A DNA stretch of 16,096 bases from DATLYH01 sp035575035 (GTDB taxonomy: Bacteria; Planctomycetota; Planctomycetia; Gemmatales; Gemmataceae): positions 1-16,096 of the forward strand of contig DATLYH010000014.1 in the NCBI GenBank assembly GCA_035575035.1, given 5' to 3'. The position numbers and the translations under genes are program-made. Positions 4,190 through 11,443 of this stretch are shown here, one piece after another. How positions within the stretch are numbered: the stretch's first letter is position 1; each line of letters starts with the position of its first letter. The notes beneath the pieces were generated by a model, which was not told where the DNA came from, did not search any database, and worked only from the letters and a program-made list of their open reading frames with translations.

Positions 4190-6349
4190 ATGAAACGCCT
4201 CACCCCCACGCTTGCCCTTCTGCTCGCCCTGACGCCCTTGGCCCCGGCGGCGGACAACGACCCGCTCCGCGTCCTGGAGCCCGGCAAGCTGCCGCAAGAC
4301 AGCCGACTCACCCGGGTCCGCACTCTCAATGACAAGGACTTCTTCTTCACGCCGCCGGCCAGCAAGGAGGCATGGGAGGCGCGGCGCAAGGAGCTGCGCG
4401 AGCAGGTGCTCGTGGCCAACGGGCTCTGGCCGATGCCGGAGAAGACTCCCCTCAACCCGGTCATTCACGGCAAGATCGACCGCGAGGAGTACACCATCGA
4501 GAAGGTCTTCTTCGCCAGCTATCCCGGCCACTATGTCACCGGCAACCTCTATCGGCCGAAGGGGAAGAAGGGGCCGCTGGCCGCCGTCCTGTCGCCCCAC
4601 GGCCACTGGGGAGACCGCAGCAACCCGGCCGGCAACGGCCGGTTGTACCGGGCCAACGACAAGACCATCGAGGCCGACTTGAAAAGCGGCGCCGAGAAGA
4701 CCCGGGAAGGGGCGGCCTACCCGTTACAGGCCCGCTGTGCCCAGCTGGCCCGCATGGGTTGCGTGGTCTTTCACTACGACATGGTCGGCTACGGCGACAG
4801 CACCCCGATTTATCATCCGGGCAGCAAGATGAATCCCAGCGGCGGCTTTGCCGATGCGGCGGCCGAGCTGCGGCTCCAGAGCTTCATGGGATTGCAGACC
4901 TACAACAGCATCCGCGCCCTCGACTTCCTTTTGAGCCTGCCCGAGGTGGACCCGAAGCGGGTCGGCGTCACCGGCGCATCGGGCGGCGGCACGCAGACGT
5001 TCATCCTCTGCGCCATTGACGACCGCCCGGCCGCGGCCTTCCCGGCGGTGATGGTTTCGACGGCGATGCAGGGGGGCTGCATCTGCGAGAACTGCTCCTA
5101 TCTGCGTCAGTCCACCGGCAACATCGAGCTGGCCGGCCTGTTTGCCCCCAAGCCGCTCGGCATGACCGGGGCGCGCGACTGGACCATCGAGATCGAGACC
5201 AAAGGACTGCCCGAGCTGAAAGCACTGTACCGGCTCTACGGGGCGGAAGATCGCGTCATGGCCAAGTGCTTCCCCGAGTTCGGCCACAACTACAACCAGG
5301 TGAGCCGGGAGGTGATGTACAACTGGTTCAACAAGCACCTGCAGCTCGGCCAGCCGGAGCCGGTCACGGAAAGGCCGTTTCAACCGGTCCCGCCCCAAGA
5401 GTTGTCGGTCTTCGACGAACAGCATCCGCGGCCGAAAGACGCTGTCGGCGTCGAGAAACTGCGCGCGTACCTGACCGAGATGTCCGACCGCCAGATTCGG
5501 GCGCTGGTTCCCCGGGACGCCGACAGCCTGAAGGAGTGCCGCCGCGTCGTCGGTACGGCGTTGCGTGTGATGATCAACGACAAGCTGCCCAAGAGCGATG
5601 ACGTTGAAGTAGCCGAGGCGGGCCGAGGGGAGCGTGACGGCGTGCGCTGGCGAAAGCTGCTCCTGGGCCGCAAGGGTCAGGGCGAGCAGATCCCGGCGGT
5701 GGTGCTGCTTGGTCCGGAGTTCGACGGCACCGTGGTGGTCTGGGTTCACCCGCAGGGGAAGAGGAGTCTGCTCCCGGATGGCAAACTGGTGCCGGCGGCC
5801 CGGCAGATTCTGGACAAGAAGGCGGCCATCCTGGCCGTGGATGTTTTCCTGACGGGCGAGTTCGAGGGAGCGAAGCCGCCGCCGGTCAATGAACGGTATG
5901 CGGGCTACACCTTCGGCTACAACCGGCCGCTGTTGGCCAACCGGGTGCATGACATCCTGACAGCGGTGGCCGCGGCGAAGGGTCACCCGAGCGTCACCAC
6001 GGTCCATCTGCTCGGCTTCGGCAAGGCGGGGCCGTGGGTAGTGCTGGCCCGGGCGCTGTGCGGCGACGCCGTGGTTCGGACGGCCGCCGACGTGAACCGC
6101 TTCCGCTTCGAGGACGTGACCACGGTGAGTGACGAGATGATGTTGCCCGGGGCGCTGAAGTATGGCGGCCTGCCGGCATTCGCCGCCCTCTGTGCCCCCG
6201 GCGATCTCTTCCTGCATAACATGCCGTCGCCTGGGGCGCAGGAACCCGACTGGGTCGGCGGCGCTTACCGCGCGGCCGGCGCCGGCGTGTATCAGCGGGA
6301 GTCGGAGCAGGCGGCGCCAGAAAAGGTGGTGGGCTGGCTGCTGCGGTGA
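4190..6349 (+). CDS. Exported two-part alpha/beta hydrolase (acetyl xylan esterase-like)
   Basis: The 719-residue product starts with a Sec signal peptide (residues 1-20, ending APA). Residues about 50-390 form an alpha/beta hydrolase of the acetyl xylan esterase-like type common in planctomycetes: SPHGHWGD (oxyanion-strand region), VVFHYDMVGYGDS, nucleophile elbow GASGG with Ser264, candidate acid Asp330 (TGARD) and candidate His366 (FGHNYNQ). A C-x-C-x-x-C cluster sits at 297-302. Residues about 500-719 look like a second alpha/beta-hydrolase-like half (VVVWVHPQGK, AILAVDVFLTGEF, HLLGFGKAGPWVVLARAL), but Lys612 is where a nucleophile Ser would be, so this half is probably not catalytic. The first half likely cleaves an ester; substrate unknown. 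GAGG lies 8 bases before ATG. It stands alone, divergent from DUF1080. Confidence 0.88.
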   Translation: MKRLTPTLALLLALTPLAPAADNDPLRVLEPGKLPQDSRLTRVRTLNDKDFFFTPPASKEAWEARRKELREQVLVANGLWPMPEKTPLNPVIHGKIDREEYTIEKVFFASYPGHYVTGNLYRPKGKKGPLAAVLSPHGHWGDRSNPAGNGRLYRANDKTIEADLKSGAEKTREGAAYPLQARCAQLARMGCVVFHYDMVGYGDSTPIYHPGSKMNPSGGFADAAAELRLQSFMGLQTYNSIRALDFLLSLPEVDPKRVGVTGASGGGTQTFILCAIDDRPAAAFPAVMVSTAMQGGCICENCSYLRQSTGNIELAGLFAPKPLGMTGARDWTIEIETKGLPELKALYRLYGAEDRVMAKCFPEFGHNYNQVSREVMYNWFNKHLQLGQPEPVTERPFQPVPPQELSVFDEQHPRPKDAVGVEKLRAYLTEMSDRQIRALVPRDADSLKECRRVVGTALRVMINDKLPKSDDVEVAEAGRGERDGVRWRKLLLGRKGQGEQIPAVVLLGPEFDGTVVVWVHPQGKRSLLPDGKLVPAARQILDKKAAILAVDVFLTGEFEGAKPPPVNERYAGYTFGYNRPLLANRVHDILTAVAAAKGHPSVTTVHLLGFGKAGPWVVLARALCGDAVVRTAADVNRFRFEDVTTVSDEMMLPGALKYGGLPAFAALCAPGDLFLHNMPSPGAQEPDWVGGAYRAAGAGVYQRESEQAAPEKVVGWLLR

Positions 6350-6350
6350 A

Positions 6351-6444
6351 GGTAGCCGTATTCGCCCGAATCCTATTCGGTAGCTGAACGCGCCGGCATT
6401 CGGGAGCGAACCTGTCAACCCGAATGCTGGCGAATTCGGCTACC
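6351..6444. repeat. Compound inverted repeat, MITE-like or structured RNA
   Basis: Terminal arms of 16 bases, GGTAGCCGTATTCGCC (6351-6366) and GGCGAATTCGGCTACC (6429-6444), match at 15 of 16 positions. Inside are CCGAAT-CCT-ATTCGG (6366-6380) and CCGGCATTCGGG (6393-6404) against CCCGAATGCTGG (6419-6430, 11 of 12). The 94-base unit begins one base after the hydrolase stop codon. Clear target-site duplication was not found. It might be a miniature inverted-repeat element or a transcript-end structure. Confidence 0.65.
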
Positions 6445-6521
6445 GCTGAGGCCCCAAGTAAGACCGCTTCTTGCCGCGTAGCCGGATAGACCCGGCGGGA
6501 AATGCCTTTCCAACAAACCGC

Positions 6522-6549
6522 TTGACTTCAACAGCTGCGCGGATATGCT
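6522..6549 (+). promoter_or_regulatory. Sigma70-like promoter for the DUF1549/DUF1501/WD40 cassette
   Basis: TTGACT (6522-6527), a 16-base spacer and TATGCT (6544-6549) lie 67 bases before the start codon at 6617. Both boxes are close to consensus, and the position between the compound repeat and the first gene of the cassette is appropriate. Confidence 0.5.
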
Positions 6550-6616
6550 ATGAGTGAAACGAGACCTTCCTCCTTCAACCCGCCACGCCCGCCTGCCCCA
6601 TTAAGGACGAGCAGCG

Positions 6617-8254
6617 ATGTCCTATCCCCTTCCTCGTTACCGCTGGTGGCTCGCTGTGGGGCTGTTAATCACCCTTGCTGCCGCGGCCCCGGCTCAGACG
6701 CCGCTGCATCAGCGCATCGACGAGTTGATCGCGGCCGGCACGCCTGACTTCGAGCGGCTCGCAGCCCCGCTGGCCGACGATGCCGAATTCCTTCGCCGGG
6801 TCTACCTCGACCTGACCGGCACCATCCCCCCCGCGGCCGAGGCCCGGGCGTTCCTGAATGACCCTTCCCCCGACAAGCGGCGACAGCTCATCGACCGCCT
6901 GCTGGCTAGCCCGGAACACGCCCGCCACATGGCTCATGTCTTCGATGTGATGCTCATGGAACGGCGAACCGGCCGGCACGTGCCGCCGGCTGCGTGGCAC
7001 GAGTACCTCCGCGCCGCGTTTGCCGAGAACAAACCGTGGGACGAACTGGTGCGCGAAATCCTCTCGGCCGATGGTGAAGATGCCCAGCGTCGGCCGGCAG
7101 CCAAGTTTTACCTCGACCGCGACGGCGAGCCCCATCTGCTGACCCGCGACATCAGCCGGCTGTTCCTCGGCATGAACCTGACTTGCAGCCAGTGCCACGA
7201 CAGCCCAATCGTCGAGGATTACAAGCAGGATCTCTATTACGGCATCTTCGCCTTCCTCAACCGCAGCTTCCTCTTCACGCCGAAGGGGAAGCCGGCCGTT
7301 CTCGCTGAGAAGGCCGACGGCGAGGCAACGTTCCAGTCGGTCTTCGACCCGGCCAAGGTCACCAAGACCGCTGCTCCCCGGCTGCCGGGCGGGCCGTTGG
7401 TGAAGGAGCCGATGTTCGAGAAGGGGCAGGAATACGAGGTCGCCCCTGGTAAGGACGTCAAGCCGGTGCCGAAGTTCAGCCGGCGGGCGCAACTGGCGGC
7501 ACAGCTCACCGCCCCCGAAAACGTGCAGTTCCGCCGCAACATCGCCAACCGGCTCTGGGCGCTGATGATGGGCCGCGGCCTGATCCACCCGCTCGATCAA
7601 GACCACAGCGCCAATCCGCCGTCGCACCCCGAGTTGCTTAACGTGCTGGCCGACGAGATCGGGGCGATGAAGTTCAACCTGCGCGCTTTCCTGCGCGAAC
7701 TGGCTCTGAGCAAGACCTACCAGCGCGCCAGCGTGCCGCCTCCCGGGGTCAAGGAAGTCGCCCCCGAGACCTTCGCGGTGGCCCGACTCAAGCCGTTGTC
7801 GCCGGAGCAGCTGGCCCTGGCAATGATGCAGGCGACCGGGTTGACCGACGTCGAGCGCAAGGCGCTGGGTGACAAGTTGAGCGAGGCGGCGCTGTATGCG
7901 AAACTATCGGGCAACCTCGGGCTGTTCGTCAACCTGTTCGGCAACCGGCCCGGCCAGCCCGCCGACTTCGAGGCGACGATGGACCAGGCACTGTTCGTGG
8001 CCAACGGCAAGCTGCTCCGCTCCTGGCTGGCGCCCAACGCCGCGGGCAACCTGACCGGCCGGCTCGGGCAAATTCAGGAAGCCGATGCGGTGGCTGAGGA
8101 GTTGTACCTGAGCGTCCTGACCCGCCTGCCCACCGAAGAGGAGCGCCGGGAGGTCGCCGACTACCTCAAGGAGCGGACGCAGGACCGGGCCGCGGCGCTG
8201 CAGGAGCTAGCCTGGGCGCTGCTGGCGTCGGCAGAATTTCGGTTCAATCATTAG
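6617..8254 (+). CDS. Exported DUF1549/DUF1553 (PSCyt2/PSD1) protein
   Basis: The 545-residue product has a Sec signal peptide (RYRWWLAVGLLITLAAAAPAQ, cleavage about residue 27). The DUF1549 domain covers roughly residues 28-230: FLRRVYLDLTGTIPPAAEARAFLNDPSPDKRRQLIDRLLASPEH, then FLGMNLTCSQCHDSPIVEDYKQDLYYGIFAFL, which contains a haem-c type CxxCH at 190-194. The DUF1553 domain fills about 285-545: RRAQLAAQLTAPENVQFRRNIANRLWALMMGRGLIHPLDQ, NPPSHPELLNVLADEI, and a C-terminal LYLSVLTRLPTEEERREV. Unlike the gene at 1-411 it lacks the PSCyt1 module at its start, so this is the short form. Its biochemical role is unknown; such proteins are nearly always next to a DUF1501 gene, as here. AAGGA lies 9 bases before ATG. 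It is first in a probable three-gene operon. Confidence 0.93.
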   Translation: MSYPLPRYRWWLAVGLLITLAAAAPAQTPLHQRIDELIAAGTPDFERLAAPLADDAEFLRRVYLDLTGTIPPAAEARAFLNDPSPDKRRQLIDRLLASPEHARHMAHVFDVMLMERRTGRHVPPAAWHEYLRAAFAENKPWDELVREILSADGEDAQRRPAAKFYLDRDGEPHLLTRDISRLFLGMNLTCSQCHDSPIVEDYKQDLYYGIFAFLNRSFLFTPKGKPAVLAEKADGEATFQSVFDPAKVTKTAAPRLPGGPLVKEPMFEKGQEYEVAPGKDVKPVPKFSRRAQLAAQLTAPENVQFRRNIANRLWALMMGRGLIHPLDQDHSANPPSHPELLNVLADEIGAMKFNLRAFLRELALSKTYQRASVPPPGVKEVAPETFAVARLKPLSPEQLALAMMQATGLTDVERKALGDKLSEAALYAKLSGNLGLFVNLFGNRPGQPADFEATMDQALFVANGKLLRSWLAPNAAGNLTGRLGQIQEADAVAEELYLSVLTRLPTEEERREVADYLKERTQDRAAALQELAWALLASAEFRFNH

Positions 8255-8268
8255 TAGTACTTCCCGCT

Positions 8269-8306
8269 GCTTGCGGCTTAGCGCTCCTTCCTGCCAAGCC
8301 GCAAGC
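8269..8306. repeat. Palindromic intergenic repeat GCTTGCGGCTT, degenerate copy
   Basis: GCTTGCGGCTT (8269-8279) and AAGCCGCAAGC (8296-8306) are perfect 11-base inverted arms with a 16-base loop. The same arms form the longer hairpin at 10676-10713. This copy sits in the 75-base gap between the first two genes of the cassette, where it could attenuate transcription or stabilise mRNA ends. Confidence 0.65.
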
Positions 8307-8329
8307 GGCAGCTGATAGGGGGGCCGATC

Positions 8330-9625
8330 ATGAAACCGTTCTACGCTTGCAATTCGCCCGAGCATCACCTGTCGCGGCGGCAGTTTCTCGCCGGGATGGC
8401 GACCGGAGCGCTCGGCATCATGGGGGGCGGCTTCAGCAGCTTCATCCACTCGGCGGTCGCCGGCGAGCTGAAGTCCAGCGAGAAGCGCGTACTGCTGATC
8501 TGGCTGCACGGCGGTGTCAGCCAACTGGAGACCTGGGACCCCAAGCCGGGCACCAGCACCGGCGGTCCCTTCCAGGCCATTCCCACCACCGTGCCGGGCG
8601 TCCACATCAGCGAGTTGCTGCCGCACTGCGCCAAGCAGATGCACCGGCTCGCCCTGATCCGCAGCATCAACACCGCCGAGAACGACCACGCCAAGGGCGC
8701 CTACCTGATGCACACCGGCCGCAAGCAGATGCCCAACATGGAATGGCCGCATCTCGGCGCGGTCATGGCCAAACTGCTCGGCTCGCCGGACAACCCGCTG
8801 CCGGGTTACATCCACATCACGCCGCGCGGCCAGGGCGGCTTCAACAAGCAAGACGCCGCCTTCCTGGGGCCGCGGTACTGCTCCGTGTCGCTGGCCGACG
8901 GCAAACCGCCCGAGAACCTGCTCCGCCCCGAGCCGCTCACCGAGTCGGCCGACCGGCAGCGCAACGACCTGCGCCAGCGATTGAACAACCGCTTCCTCCA
9001 GGGCCGGCGCACCGCCGAGACCGAGGCCTACACCCAGTCATACGACCAGGCGGCCCAGATCATGGAGCGGCGGGCTGTCTTCGACATCAGCAAGGAGCCG
9101 CCCAAGCTCGCCGAGCGCTACGGCAGCCACGACTTCGGCCGGCACTGCTTGCTGGCCCGCCGCCTCCTGGAGAACGGCGTCACCTTCGTCAAGGTGACCC
9201 ACTCCAACTACGACACCCATTACGAGAACTTCGAGTTCCACATTGAGCAACTCGGCGAGTTTGACCAGACCTTCGCCACCCTCCTGGATGACCTTGACCA
9301 GCGCGGTCTGCTGCAAAGCACGCTGGTGATCGTGATGTCGGAGTTCGGCCGGACACCGAAGATCAACCGCAACTACGGCCGGGACCACTGGGGCACGGCT
9401 TGGTCGATCGCGCTGGCCGGCTGCGGCATCCAGGGCGGGGCGGTCGTGGGTAAGACCAACGCCGACGGCACCGCGGTGACCGACCGTATGGTCGGCGCCG
9501 GCCACCTGTTCCACACCTACTTCCGCGCCCTGGGGTTGAACCCGAAGAAGAACCACTACGTCAATCAACAGCCGATTCCGATGGCCGATCCCGCCGCCAG
9601 CGCCATTGAGGAGATCCTGGCGTGA
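8330..9625 (+). CDS. Tat-exported DUF1501 protein
   Basis: The 431-residue product carries a twin-arginine signal: S-R-R-Q-F-L at residues 15-20, followed by AGMATGALGIMGGGFSSFI, so it should be exported folded. The rest is a DUF1501 domain, which is grouped with the alkaline phosphatase/sulfatase fold. Family landmarks are visible: LIWLHGGVSQLETWDPKP (about 56-73), LIRSINTAENDHAKGAYLMHTG, WPHLGAVMAKLLG, THSNYDTHYENFEFH, and VIVMSEFGRTPKINRNYGRDHWGTAWSIALAG (334-363). The conserved Asp, His and Glu residues of these motifs are present, so metal binding is plausible. No activity is established for the family. Length is typical. An A-G4-6 run precedes ATG by 6 bases. The stop overlaps the start of the next gene (GTGA), showing translational coupling with the WD40 gene. 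Confidence 0.94.
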   Translation: MKPFYACNSPEHHLSRRQFLAGMATGALGIMGGGFSSFIHSAVAGELKSSEKRVLLIWLHGGVSQLETWDPKPGTSTGGPFQAIPTTVPGVHISELLPHCAKQMHRLALIRSINTAENDHAKGAYLMHTGRKQMPNMEWPHLGAVMAKLLGSPDNPLPGYIHITPRGQGGFNKQDAAFLGPRYCSVSLADGKPPENLLRPEPLTESADRQRNDLRQRLNNRFLQGRRTAETEAYTQSYDQAAQIMERRAVFDISKEPPKLAERYGSHDFGRHCLLARRLLENGVTFVKVTHSNYDTHYENFEFHIEQLGEFDQTFATLLDDLDQRGLLQSTLVIVMSEFGRTPKINRNYGRDHWGTAWSIALAGCGIQGGAVVGKTNADGTAVTDRMVGAGHLFHTYFRALGLNPKKNHYVNQQPIPMADPAASAIEEILA

Positions 9626-10641
9626 GAGCCGATGACAAGCCCGAAACCGCCCTGATCGATCCCGCCCAGACCCACCTGGTGCAGGAACTGAAGCACTCCA
9701 GCCCGCTGGTCGGCTGCCGCTTTGACCCGTCCGGCCGGTTCGTCTTCGCCGGCGCCCAGGACAATACCGTCCAGCGCTGGGAGTTGGACGGCGGCAAGCG
9801 GACCGAGTTGGTCGGCCACAAAAGCTGGGTGCGCGGCCTGGCCTTCGCGCCGAAGAACAATCTCCTCTTCACCGGCGACTACCAGGGGAAGGTGATTGCC
9901 TGGCCCATCGATGCCGAGACACCAGCACCGGAGCGGACCCTCGACGCCCATCGCGGCTGGGTGCGGGCGCTGGCAGTCAGTCCTGACGGCCAAACCCTGG
10001 CGACCTGCGGCAACGACCACCTGGTCAAGCTCTGGTCGGTCCCCGATGGTAAGCCGCTGCGCGAGCTGGCCGGTCATGCCAGCCATGTCTACAACCTGGC
10101 ATTTCATCCCGGGGGCCAGTTCTTGGTGTCGATCGAACTCAAGGGCGTGATCCGGCAGTGGGACCTGGCGGAGGGGAAATCGGTCCGCGAGCTGGATGCC
10201 AAGGTGCTATACAAGTACGACGAGACCTTTCGCGCCGACATCGGCGGCGCCCGCAGCATGGCGTTCAGCACAGACGGGTCGCTCTTGGCCTGCGGCGGCA
10301 TCACCGAGGTGACCAACGCCTTCGCGGGAGTGGGCAAGCCGCTGGTGGTGCTCTACGACTGGCAAACCGGCAAGCCGAAGCAACTGTTGCGGCCGAAGGA
10401 GAACTTCCAGGGGACGGTCTGGGGCGTGGTGTTTCACCCGTCCGGCTTCCTGGCAGGCGCGGGGGCCGGAGCAGGCGGGGCGCTGTGGTTCTGGAGGCCG
10501 GAGGAGCCGCTGGCCTTCTTCACGCTGAAACTGCCGAACAACGCCCGCGACCTCGACCTGCACGCCGACGGCCGGCGGCTGGCGGTACCTTTCTTCGACG
10601 GCGCCGTGCGCCTCTACGACATGGCGAAGAAGCCGGCGTGA
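9622..10641 (+). CDS. Seven-bladed WD40 repeat protein
   Basis: The 339-residue product is almost wholly WD40 repeats. Seven blades can be counted: CRFDPSGRFVFAGAQDNTVQRWEL, LAFAPKNNLLFTGDYQGKVIAWPI, LAVSPDGQTLATCGNDHLVKLWSV, LAFHPGGQFLVSIELKGVIRQWDL, MAFSTDGSLLACGG...VVLYDW, VVFHPSGFLAGAGAGAGGALWFWRP, LDLHADGRRLAVPFFDGAVRLYDM. Seven makes a closed propeller, a protein-interaction scaffold. There is no signal peptide, although its two operon partners are exported, so it either acts in the cytoplasm or the start is misread. The GTG start at 9622 overlaps the DUF1501 stop by 4 bases and has GAGGAG 8 bases upstream. WD40 genes following DUF1549/DUF1501 pairs are a planctomycete habit; function unknown. 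Confidence 0.93.
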   Translation: MRADDKPETALIDPAQTHLVQELKHSSPLVGCRFDPSGRFVFAGAQDNTVQRWELDGGKRTELVGHKSWVRGLAFAPKNNLLFTGDYQGKVIAWPIDAETPAPERTLDAHRGWVRALAVSPDGQTLATCGNDHLVKLWSVPDGKPLRELAGHASHVYNLAFHPGGQFLVSIELKGVIRQWDLAEGKSVRELDAKVLYKYDETFRADIGGARSMAFSTDGSLLACGGITEVTNAFAGVGKPLVVLYDWQTGKPKQLLRPKENFQGTVWGVVFHPSGFLAGAGAGAGGALWFWRPEEPLAFFTLKLPNNARDLDLHADGRRLAVPFFDGAVRLYDMAKKPA

Positions 10642-10675
10642 GCGGTATGATTCACTTTGCTCACAAGGGGCAGCC

Positions 10676-10713
10676 GCCGCTTGCGGCTTAGCTCTCGCTA
10701 AGCCGCAAGCGGC
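10676..10713. terminator. Perfect 17-bp hairpin between convergent WD40 and SOD genes
   Basis: Left arm 10676-10692 (GCCGCTTGCGGCTTAGC) is fully complementary to right arm 10697-10713, with loop TCTC. It lies 34 bases after the WD40 stop and 19 bases beyond the end of the leftward SOD gene. There is no T-tract, so termination is likely but not canonical; as the arms recur at 8269-8306 it is also a dispersed palindrome. Confidence 0.7.
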
Positions 10714-10732
10714 GAAGCTGAGTCGGTCCCCC

Positions 10733-11443
10733 TCACCCTTTCATTGCCTTGTCGAAGCGCTGGCTGACGTTGTCCCAGTTGACCACCGTCCACCACGCCT
10801 TAACGTAATCGCCGCGGCGGTTCTGGTAGCGCAGGTAGTAAGCGTGCTCCCAGACATCGATGCCCAGGATCGGCGTATGGCCTTGCATCAGCGGACTGTC
10901 CTGGTTGGCGGTGCTGTAGACCCGCAACTTGCCGCCGTCCACCACCAGCCAGGCCCAGCCGCTGCCGAAGCGGTTCATGGCCGACTGGCTTAGCTCGTCT
11001 TGGAACTTCTCGAAGCTGCCAAAAGTGCTCTGGATGGCATCGGCCAACTTCCCCTTCGGCTGGCCGCCCCCTTGCGGGCCCATGACCTCCCAGAAGAGCG
11101 TGTGGTTGGCGTGGCCGCCGCCGTTGTTGATCACCGCCTGGCGGATCTCCTTGGGAATCTTGTCGATGTTGCGCAGCACCTCCTCGATTGGCTTCCCCTT
11201 CCAGTCAGGGGCCTTCTCGATCGCCTTGTTCAGGTTGTCCACATAGGCCTGGTGGTGACGGCCATGGTGGATCTTCATCGTCTCTTCATCGATCGCCTTC
11301 TTCAGCGCGTCGTAGGCATAGGGCAAAGGCGGCAGGGTGTAGGGGCCCTTGGCCTGGGCCAAGACGATCCGCGGGGTCAGGACCAGCGCCGCGGCGCCGG
11401 CCGCGGTCGTGCGCAGGAACTGCCGGCGAGTCAGGTGCAGCAT
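10733..11443 (-). CDS. Tat-exported Fe/Mn-family superoxide dismutase
   Basis: The 236-residue product dismutates superoxide to oxygen and hydrogen peroxide. A twin-arginine signal is clear at the N-terminus: L-T-R-R-Q-F-L-R (residues 4-11), then TTAAGAAALVLTP and a likely cleavage after about residue 31 (LAQA), so the enzyme acts outside the cytoplasm. The mature part is a complete Fe/Mn SOD: metal ligands His59 (IHHGRHH), His114 (GGGHANHTLFW), Asp196 and His200 (DVWEHAYYLRY). GGGHxNHxxFW and Gln181 in NQD match the Mn-type arrangement; Mn use is inferred. The ATG at 11443 is chosen because AAGGAG lies 6 bases before it and places the Tat motif at the very start; an upstream GTG at 11506 would read through the hairpin-rich leader. 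It faces the WD40 gene convergently. Confidence 0.95.
   Translation of the reverse strand: MLHLTRRQFLRTTAAGAAALVLTPRIVLAQAKGPYTLPPLPYAYDALKKAIDEETMKIHHGRHHQAYVDNLNKAIEKAPDWKGKPIEEVLRNIDKIPKEIRQAVINNGGGHANHTLFWEVMGPQGGGQPKGKLADAIQSTFGSFEKFQDELSQSAMNRFGSGWAWLVVDGGKLRVYSTANQDSPLMQGHTPILGIDVWEHAYYLRYQNRRGDYVKAWWTVVNWDNVSQRFDKAMKG

Noticed and set aside
4724..6418. 564-codon minus-strand frame
   Set aside because: It is antisense to the alpha/beta hydrolase, has no recognisable domain, and is expected from GC-rich codon bias; it also runs through the compound inverted repeat.
6351..6444. tRNA gene suggested by the cloverleaf-like fold
   Set aside because: No 7-bp acceptor/CCA arrangement, no T-loop GTTCRA and wrong stem lengths.
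6665..7627. 320-codon minus-strand frame
   Set aside because: Antisense shadow of the DUF1549 gene with no domain.
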